Shown: positions 1-11,536, counted from the stretch's first letter. The stretch: DNA of 64,000 nucleotides from Bugula neritina (GCA_964035545.1 OZ037767.1:30928128-30992127); one strand, 5' to 3'. Made by a program: numbers and translations. The notes: generated from the letters alone by a model not told the origin.

Positions 1-3000
1 ACTAGAGGTGCTGGATAGCAGCTGGTTTGTTGACCTTGTCCTTAAACTCCGCTCTTGGACTGCCATTACAGCCGAAGGAGCGGCAGCAGCAGCTTTGTTA
101 TTCTGTCTCCGGGTTACCCGAGGATTCCCAGAAGGTGTCTCTGTAACAGCCCCAGAGTTGTCTGCCCCACAGGACCTGTCAGCGGAAGTCTTATCTGCAG
201 AGGATGTGGAAGTTGTATGACTCTGTGAGACAGACTCCTGTAAGCACCCGGATGTGACAGTTTCACCATTTGTTTCCTGCTGGGAGTTGCCAACAGGCAC
301 CTCAGGTTCTCTCTTGTGAGACTTCCCTCTTGCTGACTTTCTCGTCTGTAAGGGATGGCTGCCCACACCACTCTTTGTTTTAGTTCTAGAAGACCTACCC
401 GCACCACTGGCTAGCTGTTCGTCTGTCGTCATGGAGCAGACAGCAGATGGTTGTGCTGCTGATTGCTCATTGGTTACAACTCCAGCAGCACTCAACAGTG
501 CATTATGGGAAGTTCCGGAATGATTAGCAGACAACTCCAGAACTGATGAAACGTCACTGTTTGTTCTTTCTGCTAACTGAGCTCCACGATGACTTGAGTT
601 GAGTGTCTCTTCAGGTGACTCTACACTTTCAGTCATCTGTCGGCTGTGGTCAGAAGATCCTCTACTCCTAGTCAAACTGTCACTCTTACCTCTTTCCTGA
701 TTCTTTTCTTTCTTCTCTTCACCTTTCTCACGAAAGCGCACTGGCTGTTGTTTGTGTCTAGCAGGACGACTGGAAGATGGTGGGTCTTTCTTTAACCTTG
801 AACTTCTGCTGTTATTTAAACTTTTCGAGTCAGTTTCAGCCAATGAAGATTGGTCAGGAGTTTTACTGTCTTGTCTCGGAGCAGACATACTGCTAGAAAT
901 GTCTGCAGTGCAGAAGTTGTCTCCTTCCTCTTTCTCAGAGTTCTCTGACTCACCAACAGATGCAGACGTGACATCTGTAGGTGTGAACTTAGCACCGAGA
1001 CTCTTCTGTGGAGGAGTGGAAACTTTACTTCCCTTCAAAGCAGGAGACTCGCGACTTTTCTCTGACTGTGACAACTCATTCTGGCTACGAGACGAGAGAA
1101 CAGGGTGCTTAGTTTCAGGAGCTGTGACGCTGTGCACCGACAACCCAGCTGTGCCAGGAGTTGGCGGAGTAATACCAGAATTGACAATAGACAGTCCCAA
1201 GTGTTGGGTGTTTGAGAGAACCTCTTTCTGAGGTGATACTTCCTCTCTAGTCAGCTTATCAATACACTGGTTGATGTTTTCCTTAAGAGAGTCGTTCAGT
1301 ATGCTAGATTCAACAGAAGTATTCATAACGGGCTGAGTCTCCGCCTCCAACAGCTCATTTCCTGTGAGTAATTACAAGAATTCAGTAATAAGACAACTCT
1401 ACTTACAATAAGCAGTATAATATAATAACCAACCCCAACATATCAAAGCATTACCAATTATACTTACAGAAAAACAGAATGCCAAACAGCAAAATTGTAT
1501 TTCAAAAGTTTATTTATAATGAAAAACTGTTTGCTAAGCAAAAAGATGCTTTCAAATCCATATTTATATGGAAATATATTACTACTAGCAGCAATTTGAA
1601 TTCTGATTAGAAAAACCCGAAGAGCACAAATTGCCGACATAAAATAAAATCTGATATCCACCAACCTGGGTTGACCTGAGAGCTCGTGTAGCAGACGGCT
1701 TGCGTCTGCATACAGAACATCTCGTCTGATTGGCTAACATCTGCCATGTCGCCTGCAAAAAATGTGAAGTTATAATTAAGTAAATCCCAATTTCAACTTT
1801 AAATCAAATTAAATATTAAATGAAATACTGCAATGGGGTTTGGGGTTAGAAAAAAGGGAACAGATAAAAAGTTGCATAGTTCTATTGTATATATGCTTTC
1901 AGTTTTGACGCACGCAAACACATATATATCAAACTAAATTAACCAGCAAGTTGACAGATAAAATCACCACAACATCAGTTTCTATACAATACTGTACAAA
2001 CCTGCCACATCACTGGTGTGATGGAAGACAGAAACAACTTGTGTTTCTTTAGAGAACATGTCTATAGATGAGTCTATCACCTTCGTCACATCTGGTAGGC
2101 AAAAGGTAAGTAAATAAATAATACATTATAAACAATGATATAATCTAAACAATAAAATAATCTAAACTCTAAAGAGTAAATTATTAATATAATATAGATA
2201 ATGATATATTATAAACAATAATATACTATAATTGAAAACACTATAAAGAATAATACAATATATAAATAACAATATATTATAGGAAATTATAATATAATTT
2301 CCTATAATATATTGTTATAATAAATTATTCTATCTTTAATTAAAATTAATCATAATAGTATGGCTAGCATTACATCAATGAATGAAATACCAATCATGTA
2401 TCAAGATGTGAATTAAGAGTAACGCCAACATGTCAACATATTCTTTGTAAGAAGAGTACTATAAATATCCTCAGCTAGAGTCAGCTAGAGGTAGCAGTTA
2501 CTCACCGTGTTCTTCATCAGACTCCGGCACTGTGACCACAGCCTGCGTCTGCATCATGTCTATCTCTGGTGACCCAATAAACTCTGCACCAATAGAACAC
2601 ACTATCTCAAAATATACACCAATAAAAACACTGTCTCAAAATATACACCAATAAAAACACTGTCTCAAAATATGCACCAATAGCAAGCAATGTCACACAA
2701 CTACACAGCCAGTCAGTTTCTCAGTAACACATAATTTTCAGATTCTCAAAAGAAAAAGGAGTCAGACAGGAGAGTAATTCTCAGATAGAAATTGTATCAA
2801 ACTGAAAAGTCAATAAACAGAATCACAACTCACAAGATTATATACCAAACACAGAATAAAAAGTAACACAACATACCGGGACTATCAGCTTCGTCTAGAC
2901 TATCATCTACAATGGTCTGCTGAGACAGCTGGTTATGGGGGGCGTGGCCAAGCTGGTTCTGGGAGGTGTGGCCATTGCAAGCTATGAATAACATAATAAT

Positions 3001-5892
3001 AAATAATTACAACAAATAAAAATACATTAAATAATATAAAATATAGATGCACTATGTAATTTCTGATGTTTAAGTGATATAATAGAAAAACATGCCAACA
3101 TTTGTTTGAAAATACTTTACCTTCAATTTGATTGGTCGCTATTGTATCTTGGCAGAGTTACCAACTAAATATAAGTTGAAGATACAGTCTATGCAAAACT
3201 TGCTTTCTAGGGTAACAAAAGTTGGTGAAATAATACAGTAAATGTATTTAATAAATAGCAAGTTGATCCAGGAAGAAATATTATTGGCCTGCAGTTACTA
3301 AAAATACTATTAACCTACAGGTGCTATGACAGGAGAATGACACTAACCTACAGGTGTTACGACAGGGGAATGACACTTACCTACAGGTGCTATGACAGGG
3401 GAATGACACTTATCTACAGGTGCTATGACAGGGGAGTGACACTTACCTACAGGTGCTACGACAGGAGAATGTAGAAGAGGAGATGCTCGATGCAACAGAA
3501 GTGTTGGTCTGCTTTTCTTCTTTGGTGGAGTTTTCTCCTCACTTTTATCCAACACTTGAGTTTCACCTCCATCTGAAAGGTCAAGGGTAAATAATTACTA
3601 TTTTGAGAAACTGAAATAGTAATGTAATGAAATTTTAACTGAAACTAGTGAGGCACATTGTTATAATCAAGAGAGACAACTCTATGCCCCAACCAATCAC
3701 AAAACAACTTCACTTGCCATCAGCACTACAATTTGTCTCCACGGAGCTTCTCTTTCGGCCAGTTGTTGGCATACAAAACACATCTTCCAATGACAACTCA
3801 CTATCTGCAAAGGGAGGCAACTTTAAATGACATACTTTGGTATTAAACGGCAAAGAAACTTATCCTCTTAATTAAGGAAAGGAAACTCCAAATACAGTAT
3901 TTATTTATTGGATAGAAAACTTCATACTATATAGGAGTGTTTAAGCTGGGAGAAGATAACTCTGCAAATACTTTGCATGCTAAATCAAGTGAGCAAACTA
4001 AAAGGTAATCACCATGAAGAGTGGGAAAGGAAGGGCAACTTTATATAATAGATAATTATACAACTTACCTGCAGTCACCTTAAAATAATCTAAAACAATG
4101 TGTAGCTAGTAGTTAGATGACACTGTAAGCAACTCCAAAACCACAGCATCTCTGGCATATTAAAAGTAATAGTTTAAACATTTAGAGACGGAAGAAACGT
4201 GTTGTTTGTAGGTCTGCAGAGCATATTGAATGTTATGCAGATGTGAGAAGTTGACAGTATCTTTCTGATCTCATACATAAGAGAGTATAGAGATTATTCT
4301 ACATACCATTTGAGTCTGCATTGCTGTTCACTTCCTCCTTGTCACCCTCACCTAGAAAATAAAACACCCAACATGTCATTGTCTTACTGAAAGCGTTTGC
4401 TGTCGAGCAGTCATGTGTTCATAGAACCATCTCAATTTTGATCTGCTAAATACAGTCAGACTAACTAGTCTTGGTTCATCAACTAACTGCAGGAATGCAG
4501 AGAAATGGAGACCACCACAGTCCTCTTGATATACACTATCAGATATACAGTCTATGATGTGCAATATTAGCAGCTTTGATACTAGATTCATGAGTGGTGC
4601 GCGCAACACTGCCACAAGTATACACAACTCCAAACGATGTACACACGCATACAGAGAGAGTATTACAATAGTCACCTGATTGGTTGAACTCGGCAGCCTG
4701 GGTTTCAAAGTCAAATAAATCTTCACCATCATTTTCATCTGAATCAGAATATCAAATATACATGATAGCATCTCATCTCAATGTGAGAACTTACTCTACC
4801 CTGTGACCAGTTCTATACCACTTGGTACTACGAGCTAACTCTACTCTGCTAGCAGAGAAAATTGATCACCCCTTGTAACAAAAAGCTCATAACTATACTT
4901 CACTGTGACTACACTAACTATAACTATACTGACAACTACACTGACGGTGACTCTACTACATAGTGACTACACTGGGCAGTAACTATAAATAAACTGTAAG
5001 GATAAATACAAGAACTGAGGGAGAGTATTGTCTACTGACTAGAACTTCTCTCAGCTGAGCTCTTCTCAACTCGAGAGGGAGAACTGAGTTTCGGGTTGGG
5101 AACTGCTTGAGTCTGCAACTCAAACAGCATGTCGTCTTCACTCCCGCTGTCTGCTGCTACAGCAGACGTACACGGATCTGTAAGATAACGGAGGAGAGGA
5201 TGAAAGCTGTACTCAGTCAGTAGTTAGTTAGTATCCAGTCAGTAGTTAGTTAGTACTGTGTTGGTACCCAGTTAGCACTCATTCAATACTCAGTCAGTAC
5301 TACGACATTACCCAGTTAGTGATGAGTGGCTGGTATAATTCAAGTTAGACTGGAGAAAAGTGAACATTGCATGTGATCCTTAGATGTCAACTTCAACAAA
5401 CCTTCATAACTCATAGCCTGAGTATCTGCAGCAAACAGATCTTGCGAGTCCAACACTTCACTTTCTAATAAACAAATAATTATATCTAAGAGAAGTGAAC
5501 AGATTCTAAGATAAAACTGCATTGTGAGATCACTAAGATTGAACTTTACACATCAGAAATATAATTGAGGTATCAGCTTCATGCTTGCTTCAAATAATTT
5601 TTAATAGGAACGGCATTTATTATTACTACTTTATTATAAAACTATGTGCTTTCAAACAATAATAATATTTTTAGTGGCTAAATATAGATATATAAATGAT
5701 TTAATAGTCAAGACCTCTAAGCGTTGAACTACTTCAACTACAGTAGGTGGTGAAGTTGCTTGTATGAATTTTACCATTTATTTTGGCAGTTGCTTCTCCC
5801 TGATTAGACAAGAGATTAGAATTGAAGCACAAAGCTTCGTCATCAGAGTCAGATTCCATGTAAACAGTTACAGCAGAAGCCTCTCCTTTCCA
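1..5892 (-). CDS. MDC1-like acidic TQ-repeat protein, partial (12 exons, both ends missing)
   Basis: Exons read on the minus strand: 5775-5892, 5402-5464, 5040-5177, 4676-4738, 4307-4351, 3718-3804, 3447-3572, 2877-2981, 2506-2583, 2002-2091, 1666-1752 and 1361 to beyond base 1. All internal junctions are phase 1, so every internal exon is symmetric. Most small exons encode one acidic patch plus a TQ motif, for example LFELQTQAV, LFAADTQAM, DLFDFETQAA, MFCMQTQAV, MFSKETQVV and MMQTQAVVTVPESDEE. The last exon gives about 450 residues of Ser/Thr/Lys-rich disordered sequence. Acidic SD/SE patches, TQ clusters and the phrase VPESDEE recall vertebrate MDC1, the chromatin mediator of ATM signalling. 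FHA and BRCT domains would be decisive: no FHA is seen upstream, and a BRCT region would lie left of the window. The 3718-3804 exon appears to use a GC donor. The gene structure is well supported; the family name is an inference. Confidence 0.6.
3309..3470 (-). repeat. 33-bp tandem repeat carrying five successive splice donors
   Basis: On the minus strand, the end of exon 3447-3572 and its donor are repeated at exact 33-bp spacing. Donor positions on the plus strand are 3441-3446 (gtaagt), 3408-3413 (ataagt, dead), 3375-3380 (gtaagt), 3342-3347 (gttagt) and 3309-3314 (gttaat). The spacing equals 11 codons and the repeat stays open in the gene's frame (KCHSPVIAPVG-type units), so a later donor would add whole 11-residue units without a frameshift. 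Confidence 0.8.
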
Positions 5893-6341
5893 CTAGAGAA
5901 ACTAACATACATTATTCGTATTATTACAAACTATGCCTAATAGTTAATATTATACATTATGTAAATTACACATGTGTTTATTTTAATAGCTTCAAAATAA
6001 TATGTATATTATTTTGAAGCTATTAAAATAAACAACATCTACAAATTAAAATTATCAAAAACACAATGAAACTTCAAAATAAAATATTTTTTAGCCAAAT
6101 TTCAAGCAATTAACCTCTTTACAATCAAATTATTTTCAACATGCTTAGCAGTTGATAGAATGTAAATAACAATGATCTAAAAAGAATTACAAATAAAAGT
6201 AAGAAAATAATAGCTGCATGCCAAGTATTTACCGAACTAGTATTACTGAGGTTCAAACTGACACTAGCCGTAAAAGACAACAACTTACAGTTACTGCAAG
6301 TCCAACAAAAACACTGACAGTGGTCAGTGACACACTAAATC
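5893..6341. other. Upstream flank of the MDC1-like gene, no exon recognised
   Basis: AT-rich sequence with an inverted repeat near 5,985-6,030 (ttcaaaataatatgtatatt region) and a short tract homologous to 20,644-21,016. The conserved acceptor at 5893 shows that the transcript continues upstream, but no FHA-type or other coding exon could be recognised here. Confidence 0.4.
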
Positions 6342-6461
6342 TGTTATATTTTGGCTCCGCCCATTTATTCAATATTGTGTATCCGGTTTTTGTTAGTTGT
6401 AACACTGCGCATACCAGCGTGGTTATTATTCAATTGGAAATATACCTCAGTAAATATAACA
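6342..6461 (+). repeat. 5' LTR of the gypsy element
   Basis: A 120-bp LTR with TG...CA ends, identical by eye to 10698-10817. It is unusually short for a Metaviridae LTR. Only 61 bp separate it from the Gag start codon. Confidence 0.95.
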
Positions 6462-6480
6462 AGCTGGCGACGATTGATGG
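6462..6480 (+). other. Primer-binding site of the gypsy element
   Basis: The segment starting ctggcgacgattgatgg directly follows the LTR. TGGCGACG would pair with a tRNA 3' end of the type CGTCGCCA; the tRNA identity is not assigned. Confidence 0.6.
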
Positions 6481-6522
6481 TCTTTATTTTTATTATTTTG
6501 AACTCAATATTTTTCTCTAACT

Positions 6523-9500
6523 ATGCCCGTGGGCAACATAAGTGAATTCAAGCACGACACAGAAGATTGGTCTACTTATAAGACCAGATTTACGTCATGG
6601 CTAATAGTGAATGATATTAATGAAAATGAAAAGCGAAAAGCAGCTTTTATTGCTATGCTTGGGAGTGAAGCTGTGAGCCTATTAGTGAGCTTATCAGCCC
6701 CTACATCAATCAACGAAATGGATTATACTGGCTTGCTGGAGCTGTTTGACAATCATTTTGGAGCTAAGAATGAGGTAGCAGAAGCGTATGTATTTGATAC
6801 CAGAACGCAATCACCTACTGAGTCAGTGTCTGACTTTATTCTGGCTCTCAAAGCACTGTCTACACACTGCAATTTTGGACCCACTGAACAGTTAAAACAA
6901 AAGCTACGGAACAGGCTTGTGGCTGGTGTCAGGTCTGACACAATCAGACAAGCATTGATAAGAGAAGGCACAACTCTGACATGGGATAATGCTGTGACTT
7001 TAGCGAAGCAAATGGACGATTACCAGTCAAGTGCTATGGCTAAACAAGCACTGCCATCAGAACCTGTGAATGCAGTCTATTCGGAAAGACAACCCACCAA
7101 CAGAGGTCCTCATGCTTCAAGGTCCCAGGCCTCCAACAGTCACACAGCCCCACGCCTGGGACCGCCATTACCCGCAGCTAAGTATTCTAACAGTAATTAT
7201 AACACAAAATGTTGGAGATGTGGTAGAGGTCATCATCCAGCTAGATGCAGGTTTAAAGATGCTAATTGCCACTCTTGTGGGAAAAGAGGACACATTAAAC
7301 CCATGTGTAATGGAGAAAGAGTTCAAACAAATATTGCTCAACAATATCATCCTGTACATTCATATGAAAGTGATTTATCATCAGACATGGCTAATATTGG
7401 AATAGCTAGCACTCTTTTGGCAGAAAAATCTAATTTATCTAATCCATATTCTGTTACTTTGCAAATTAATGATGCTAATGTCAATATGGAAATCGACACT
7501 GGTGCTTCAGTCTCATTAATTCCCTATTCTCTGTATCAGAAACATTTTAGCAATGTAAAACTTTCACCTTCTAATGTAAAATTTTGTAGCTTCACTGGAG
7601 ATGTGGTGAATTGCGAAGGTAAAATGGAAGTGAATGTCAAACATTTTGGCCAGACTAAACGGATGTGGCTTCATGTGCTTGGTGCATCAAAGTTTGCCCT
7701 GTTGGGGAGAGACTGGCTGGGAGAGTTGCAAATTAATTGGCAAGCCATAAAGAGTGTGGTAAGTTCATCGGTAAATGGCATTGAACGATTGCTGGCTGCC
7801 TACCCTGATATTTTTAAAGGTCAAGGTTTGCTAAAAGGTTCACCAGTTAAGCTTGAGTTGGTTGATGGCGCTACCCCCAAATGCTCTAAACCTTACAGAG
7901 TGCCTATTGCACTTCAGTCTGTAGTAGATAAGGAGCTTGATAGGCTAATTAATGAAGGAATTTTGACACCTGTTGAACACAGTAGCTGGTCCACTAGCTT
8001 ACTCTTTATCCCCAAACCTGACGGCTCGGTCAGACCTTGCGGTGATTTTAAGTCGACAGTCAACCCTCTTCTTAAGGAAGTAGCACCACCTCAAATAAAC
8101 ATGGAAAATATTCTGTGTGATTTAGCAGGAAACAAATATTTCTCAAACTTAGATTTTGCCCAAGCATATAATCAGATGGTCATACATGAGTCATCCAAAG
8201 AGTTGCTAACACTGGTCACCCATAGAGGCTTGTATCAGTATAACAGACTGCCGTATGGTATCAAGACTGCTCCGTCCTTGTGGCAAAATGCCATAGAACA
8301 TGTGCTTAATGGTATAGAGGGTGTTCATATATATTATGATGACATATTGATTGCAGGGCGAACTGTAGAGGAACATAACCATAGGCTAGAGTTGGTTTTC
8401 AAACGTATAAAAGAACATGGTTTGAAATTAAAGCACTCAAAATGTTCTTTTCTGAAGCCCGAAGTGAAATATCTTGGTCACATAATTAATGGTGAGGGCA
8501 TTAGGCCAATTCCTGCCAAGTTAGATAGCATCCTTGAAACTGAGGCACCTAAGGATAAATCGAAAGTGAGATCTTATGTGGGCCTACTGAATTTTTACAG
8601 GCGTTACTTGCCCAACCTTGCTGCGACTGTTGCCCCTTTGAATGCTTTGCTTAAGGCCAATGCTAAATTTGTCTGGGATAAGACGGCCCAGAATGCTTTT
8701 GAAAAATCTAAAAACTTATTGAGAGAAAGTAAGCTGCTAGTTCACTTTAACCCAAACTTGCCTGTGAAACTAACGTGTGATGCCTCAAGAGTAGGCATAG
8801 CAGCAGTTCTTTCACACGTTATTGATGATGTAGAACGCCCCATACAATTTGCATCTCGAAAATTAACATCTGCGCAGGTTTTGTATCCACAAATAGAGCG
8901 AGAAGGTTTGGCTGTTGTTTTTGGGTTAGAAAAATTCAGGCATTTCTTATATGGGCGGAAGTTTACTCTAGTGACGGACAATCAGGCTCTAAGTAGAATA
9001 TTTGCCCCAGAGAGGGGGCTTCCGGTTATGACAGCAGAGCGTATTCAAAGGTGGGCTTTAAAGCTTTCAGGATATGATTACACCGTTGAGTGGCGCAGAA
9101 GCAAAGATAATAGGGCAGATTTTCTTTCCCGGTATCCTGATTCAGTAGCTGCTAGTGAATTGAATGAAGAACCCCATGCCTTTATTTTTAAAGTTGACAA
9201 TCTTGGGCTTCCTATCACTTCCTTACAGGTTGCTAAGCTCACTGCTAAAGACCCAACACTGTGTAAGGTATTCAGACTAGTGAGAGAGGGCTGGCCTCAA
9301 AAATTGTGTGAGGCCGACTGGGATCTGAACCCTTTCTTTGCTAGGAGAAATGAGCTATCTATCATGTCAGGAGTAGTTATGTGGGGAAATCGAGTAGTTA
9401 TTCCCCGTTCTCTTCAAAACCCTCTGTTAAAGGAATTGCATGTTGAGCATTTAGGTATATGTAAAATGAAATCTGTAGCAAGGTCATTTATGTGGTGGCC

Positions 9501-10575
9501 AGGCTTAGACAAAGATATTGAAGCAACTAGCAGGTCTTGCGATTCATGCATGTCTATGAGTAATGACCCTAAAGCAGTTAATACACACCCATGGCTACCC
9601 ACAACTCGACCATATCAGCGCATTCACATTGACTATGCTGGTCCTGTAGAAGGTCATATGTTACTAGTAGTGGTGGATTCGTATTCTAAGTGGCCTGAAG
9701 TGTGTGTTACAAAATCTACCACCTCCCAAAGTACTATAAACATGCTTAGGCCAATCTTTGCTAGATGGGGTGTGCCTATGGAGCTGGTCAGTGACAATGG
9801 ACCACAATTTTGTAGTGAAGAGTTTGAAGCCTTTTTGGCACATTTGAGCATCAAGCATAAGAAAAGTGCACCTTATCATCCAGCCACTAATGGTTTAGCA
9901 GAGCGGTTTGTACAAACAGTCAAAAGTGCTCTAAGGGCCTCTCAAGGTTTAGATTTACAGTATCGGTTAGACAGGTTTTTGTTGGCTTATCGTAATGCTC
10001 CTCACTCAACTACTGGTGAGAGCCCTGCAACTTTAATGCTTGGTCGAACATTGAGAACAAGGCTTGATTGCTTAAAGCCTGACATAACATCAAAACTACA
10101 TGATGCAGGTCCTATAGCTATACACCGTGAATTTGACATAGGCTCAGATGTTTGGGTGAGGTGTTACCTTGGAGCTGTTAAATGGAAAAAGGGGGTAATA
10201 ATTGACCAGGTTGGCCCGTTGTGTTATTTCGTACAGGTAGGAGAAAAGAAATGGAAACGCCATGTAGACCAACTCAAGCACCGAGAAGCGAAAATAGCTA
10301 ATGACCAAAATGAAACCACTCCTTTAGATATCAGTGTTCAGCCATTTACCGGTGTGCCATGTGATTTAATTTCTAGGAACACACCTTCTTCATTAAGCCA
10401 CTTGCCACCAGTCTCTGCACCTCAAACAGGTCCAACCTCTGAGCACATGGAGCCTCGTCCTGATAGTCTTCAAACTCCTGCAACTGTGAGTACACCTTCA
10501 GCACCTGTCACCACACCTCCAGAGCCAAGGCGTTCAAGTAGGATACGTAAGCCAAGAGTGCTGTTAGACTTATAA
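6523..10575 (+). CDS. Gag-Pol polyprotein of Ty3/gypsy element (1,350 aa, single frame)
   Basis: The frame starts at the ATG 61 bp after the LTR and is uninterrupted to a TAA. Order of domains: Gag; two CCHC knuckles at about residues 230-262 (CWRCGRGHH and CHSCGKRGH segments); aspartic protease with DTGAS near 324; reverse transcriptase with the YYDD box near 604; RNase H with TCDAS near 752; integrase zinc finger HVEH plus CDSC near 973-1011; and an integrase core with all three acidic residues (HIDYAG near 1036, SDNGPQF near 1090, NGLAERF near 1126). The C-terminal tail ends in an RRSSRIRKP motif. Gag and Pol share one frame, so no frameshift signal is needed. The architecture and sequence style resemble mag/K02A2.6-like elements. 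No catalytic residue is missing, so the copy may be autonomous. Confidence 0.95.
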   Translation: MPVGNISEFKHDTEDWSTYKTRFTSWLIVNDINENEKRKAAFIAMLGSEAVSLLVSLSAPTSINEMDYTGLLELFDNHFGAKNEVAEAYVFDTRTQSPTESVSDFILALKALSTHCNFGPTEQLKQKLRNRLVAGVRSDTIRQALIREGTTLTWDNAVTLAKQMDDYQSSAMAKQALPSEPVNAVYSERQPTNRGPHASRSQASNSHTAPRLGPPLPAAKYSNSNYNTKCWRCGRGHHPARCRFKDANCHSCGKRGHIKPMCNGERVQTNIAQQYHPVHSYESDLSSDMANIGIASTLLAEKSNLSNPYSVTLQINDANVNMEIDTGASVSLIPYSLYQKHFSNVKLSPSNVKFCSFTGDVVNCEGKMEVNVKHFGQTKRMWLHVLGASKFALLGRDWLGELQINWQAIKSVVSSSVNGIERLLAAYPDIFKGQGLLKGSPVKLELVDGATPKCSKPYRVPIALQSVVDKELDRLINEGILTPVEHSSWSTSLLFIPKPDGSVRPCGDFKSTVNPLLKEVAPPQINMENILCDLAGNKYFSNLDFAQAYNQMVIHESSKELLTLVTHRGLYQYNRLPYGIKTAPSLWQNAIEHVLNGIEGVHIYYDDILIAGRTVEEHNHRLELVFKRIKEHGLKLKHSKCSFLKPEVKYLGHIINGEGIRPIPAKLDSILETEAPKDKSKVRSYVGLLNFYRRYLPNLAATVAPLNALLKANAKFVWDKTAQNAFEKSKNLLRESKLLVHFNPNLPVKLTCDASRVGIAAVLSHVIDDVERPIQFASRKLTSAQVLYPQIEREGLAVVFGLEKFRHFLYGRKFTLVTDNQALSRIFAPERGLPVMTAERIQRWALKLSGYDYTVEWRRSKDNRADFLSRYPDSVAASELNEEPHAFIFKVDNLGLPITSLQVAKLTAKDPTLCKVFRLVREGWPQKLCEADWDLNPFFARRNELSIMSGVVMWGNRVVIPRSLQNPLLKELHVEHLGICKMKSVARSFMWWPGLDKDIEATSRSCDSCMSMSNDPKAVNTHPWLPTTRPYQRIHIDYAGPVEGHMLLVVVDSYSKWPEVCVTKSTTSQSTINMLRPIFARWGVPMELVSDNGPQFCSEEFEAFLAHLSIKHKKSAPYHPATNGLAERFVQTVKSALRASQGLDLQYRLDRFLLAYRNAPHSTTGESPATLMLGRTLRTRLDCLKPDITSKLHDAGPIAIHREFDIGSDVWVRCYLGAVKWKKGVIIDQVGPLCYFVQVGEKKWKRHVDQLKHREAKIANDQNETTPLDISVQPFTGVPCDLISRNTPSSLSHLPPVSAPQTGPTSEHMEPRPDSLQTPATVSTPSAPVTTPPEPRRSSRIRKPRVLLDL

Positions 10576-10684
10576 TACTTTCAATTTTATTATTTTACAG
10601 TTACATTGTTCTTTCATTTCTTTCTGTCTTACTTTGAATTTATTACTTGTTTTGTTTCTTAAATGTTTTGTAAGTCAAGCTTTG

Positions 10685-10697
10685 TAAAGGGAGAATC
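10685..10697 (+). other. Polypurine tract of the gypsy element
   Basis: The tract aaagggagaa lies immediately before the right LTR, the expected place for plus-strand DNA priming. Confidence 0.6.
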
Positions 10698-10817
10698 TGT
10701 TATATTTTGGCTCCGCCCATTTATTCAATATTGTGTATCCGGTTTTTGTTAGTTGTAACACTGCGCATACCAGCGTGGTTATTATTCAATTGGAAATATA
10801 CCTCAGTAAATATAACA
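10698..10817 (+). repeat. 3' LTR of the gypsy element
   Basis: A 120-bp LTR identical by eye to the left one, followed by aagtc, the second copy of the target-site duplication. Confidence 0.95.
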
Positions 10818-10829
10818 AAGTCTAACACT

Positions 10830-11350
10830 AATAGTTCAAATAATAAAAATCCTAAGAGTAGGTCTTAGAATTAGAATGAGCCACAGTAATAAACTTGTAG
10901 GCATTAGTAGACTGTTGAGACTCATAAGTCTAAGTCTAAGTCTAAGGGTCTTGCAGTTGGTGTTACAATTATACTTAGTGACTGTAAGCCAGAGTCAGTC
11001 TCTCTGAAATTCTCTAACAGTTATACTTAGCATGAATGTTACTGTTAGTCACACTCATTCTGACACTCATACTCAATGTGAATGTAGTCGTAACAGACAC
11101 ACTCATAGCCACAGTTAGTGTCACACACTTACATTAGGTTTAACTGACTAACAGTAACTGTAAGACTAAGATCAAGAGTAAGTGCAACACTAACAGCCTC
11201 AGCCTGACACCAACGGCAACAGTATGAGTAACTCATAGTGATAGTGACACTGATAGTGATAGCCATAGTGATAGTAATACTGATAGTAATAAAATTATGT
11301 TCAAACATTTACTTTGCTATTTCTATGACTTTGAGATTAATAAAATAAAT
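10830..11350. repeat. Low-complexity tract of AGTGAT / TAAGTC-like words
   Basis: Irregular runs of short words such as taagtctaag, agtgatagtgac and ctgatagtaat. The same kind of tract occurs in the other duplicate at about 20,990-21,450 and 28,180-28,470, and again at 11,810-12,010. No coding signal is seen. Confidence 0.6.
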
Positions 11351-11536
11351 ATAGTTAGTAAAACTAATTACAGTTGCACATTCAACTTCGTACTACTAGT
11401 ACTACTACTAGTCTAGATTAAATTCTAACAGCCAGTACCTCAAAATATCAACTTTTAATTGTTTGTCAAAGTGCATAGAAAATTACAAAATGAAAAAGAA
11501 GATTAAATGTTTCCGCGCATTGAGATACTTTGAAAT

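Larger units (their letters stand above)
6342..10817 (+). mobile_element. Intact Ty3/gypsy LTR retrotransposon (mag-like)
   Basis: The element is 4,476 bp. It is bounded by two 120-bp direct LTRs (6342-6461 and 10698-10817) that look identical base for base and begin TGTTATATTT and end TATAACA. The flanks aaatc and aagtc form a 5-bp target duplication with one mismatch. The paralogous empty site at 21,017-21,021 has a single aagtc, confirming the boundaries and the insertion. A primer-binding site follows the left LTR (ctggcgacgattg, starting at 6463), and a purine tract (aaagggagaa) precedes the right LTR. One long frame encodes Gag-Pol. Identical LTRs and an open frame imply a recent insertion. 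Confidence 0.95.

Noticed and set aside
4081-4090. Ten-base micro-exon (GTGACTGCAG) between good-looking splice sites
   Set aside because: It would break the phase-1 series, whereas direct joining of the neighbours keeps the frame.
5775-5892. In-frame ATG (VYMESDSDDE) as start of the MDC1-like protein
   Set aside because: The duplicate copy has CTG at this position and the exon has a conserved acceptor before it, so translation probably starts upstream.
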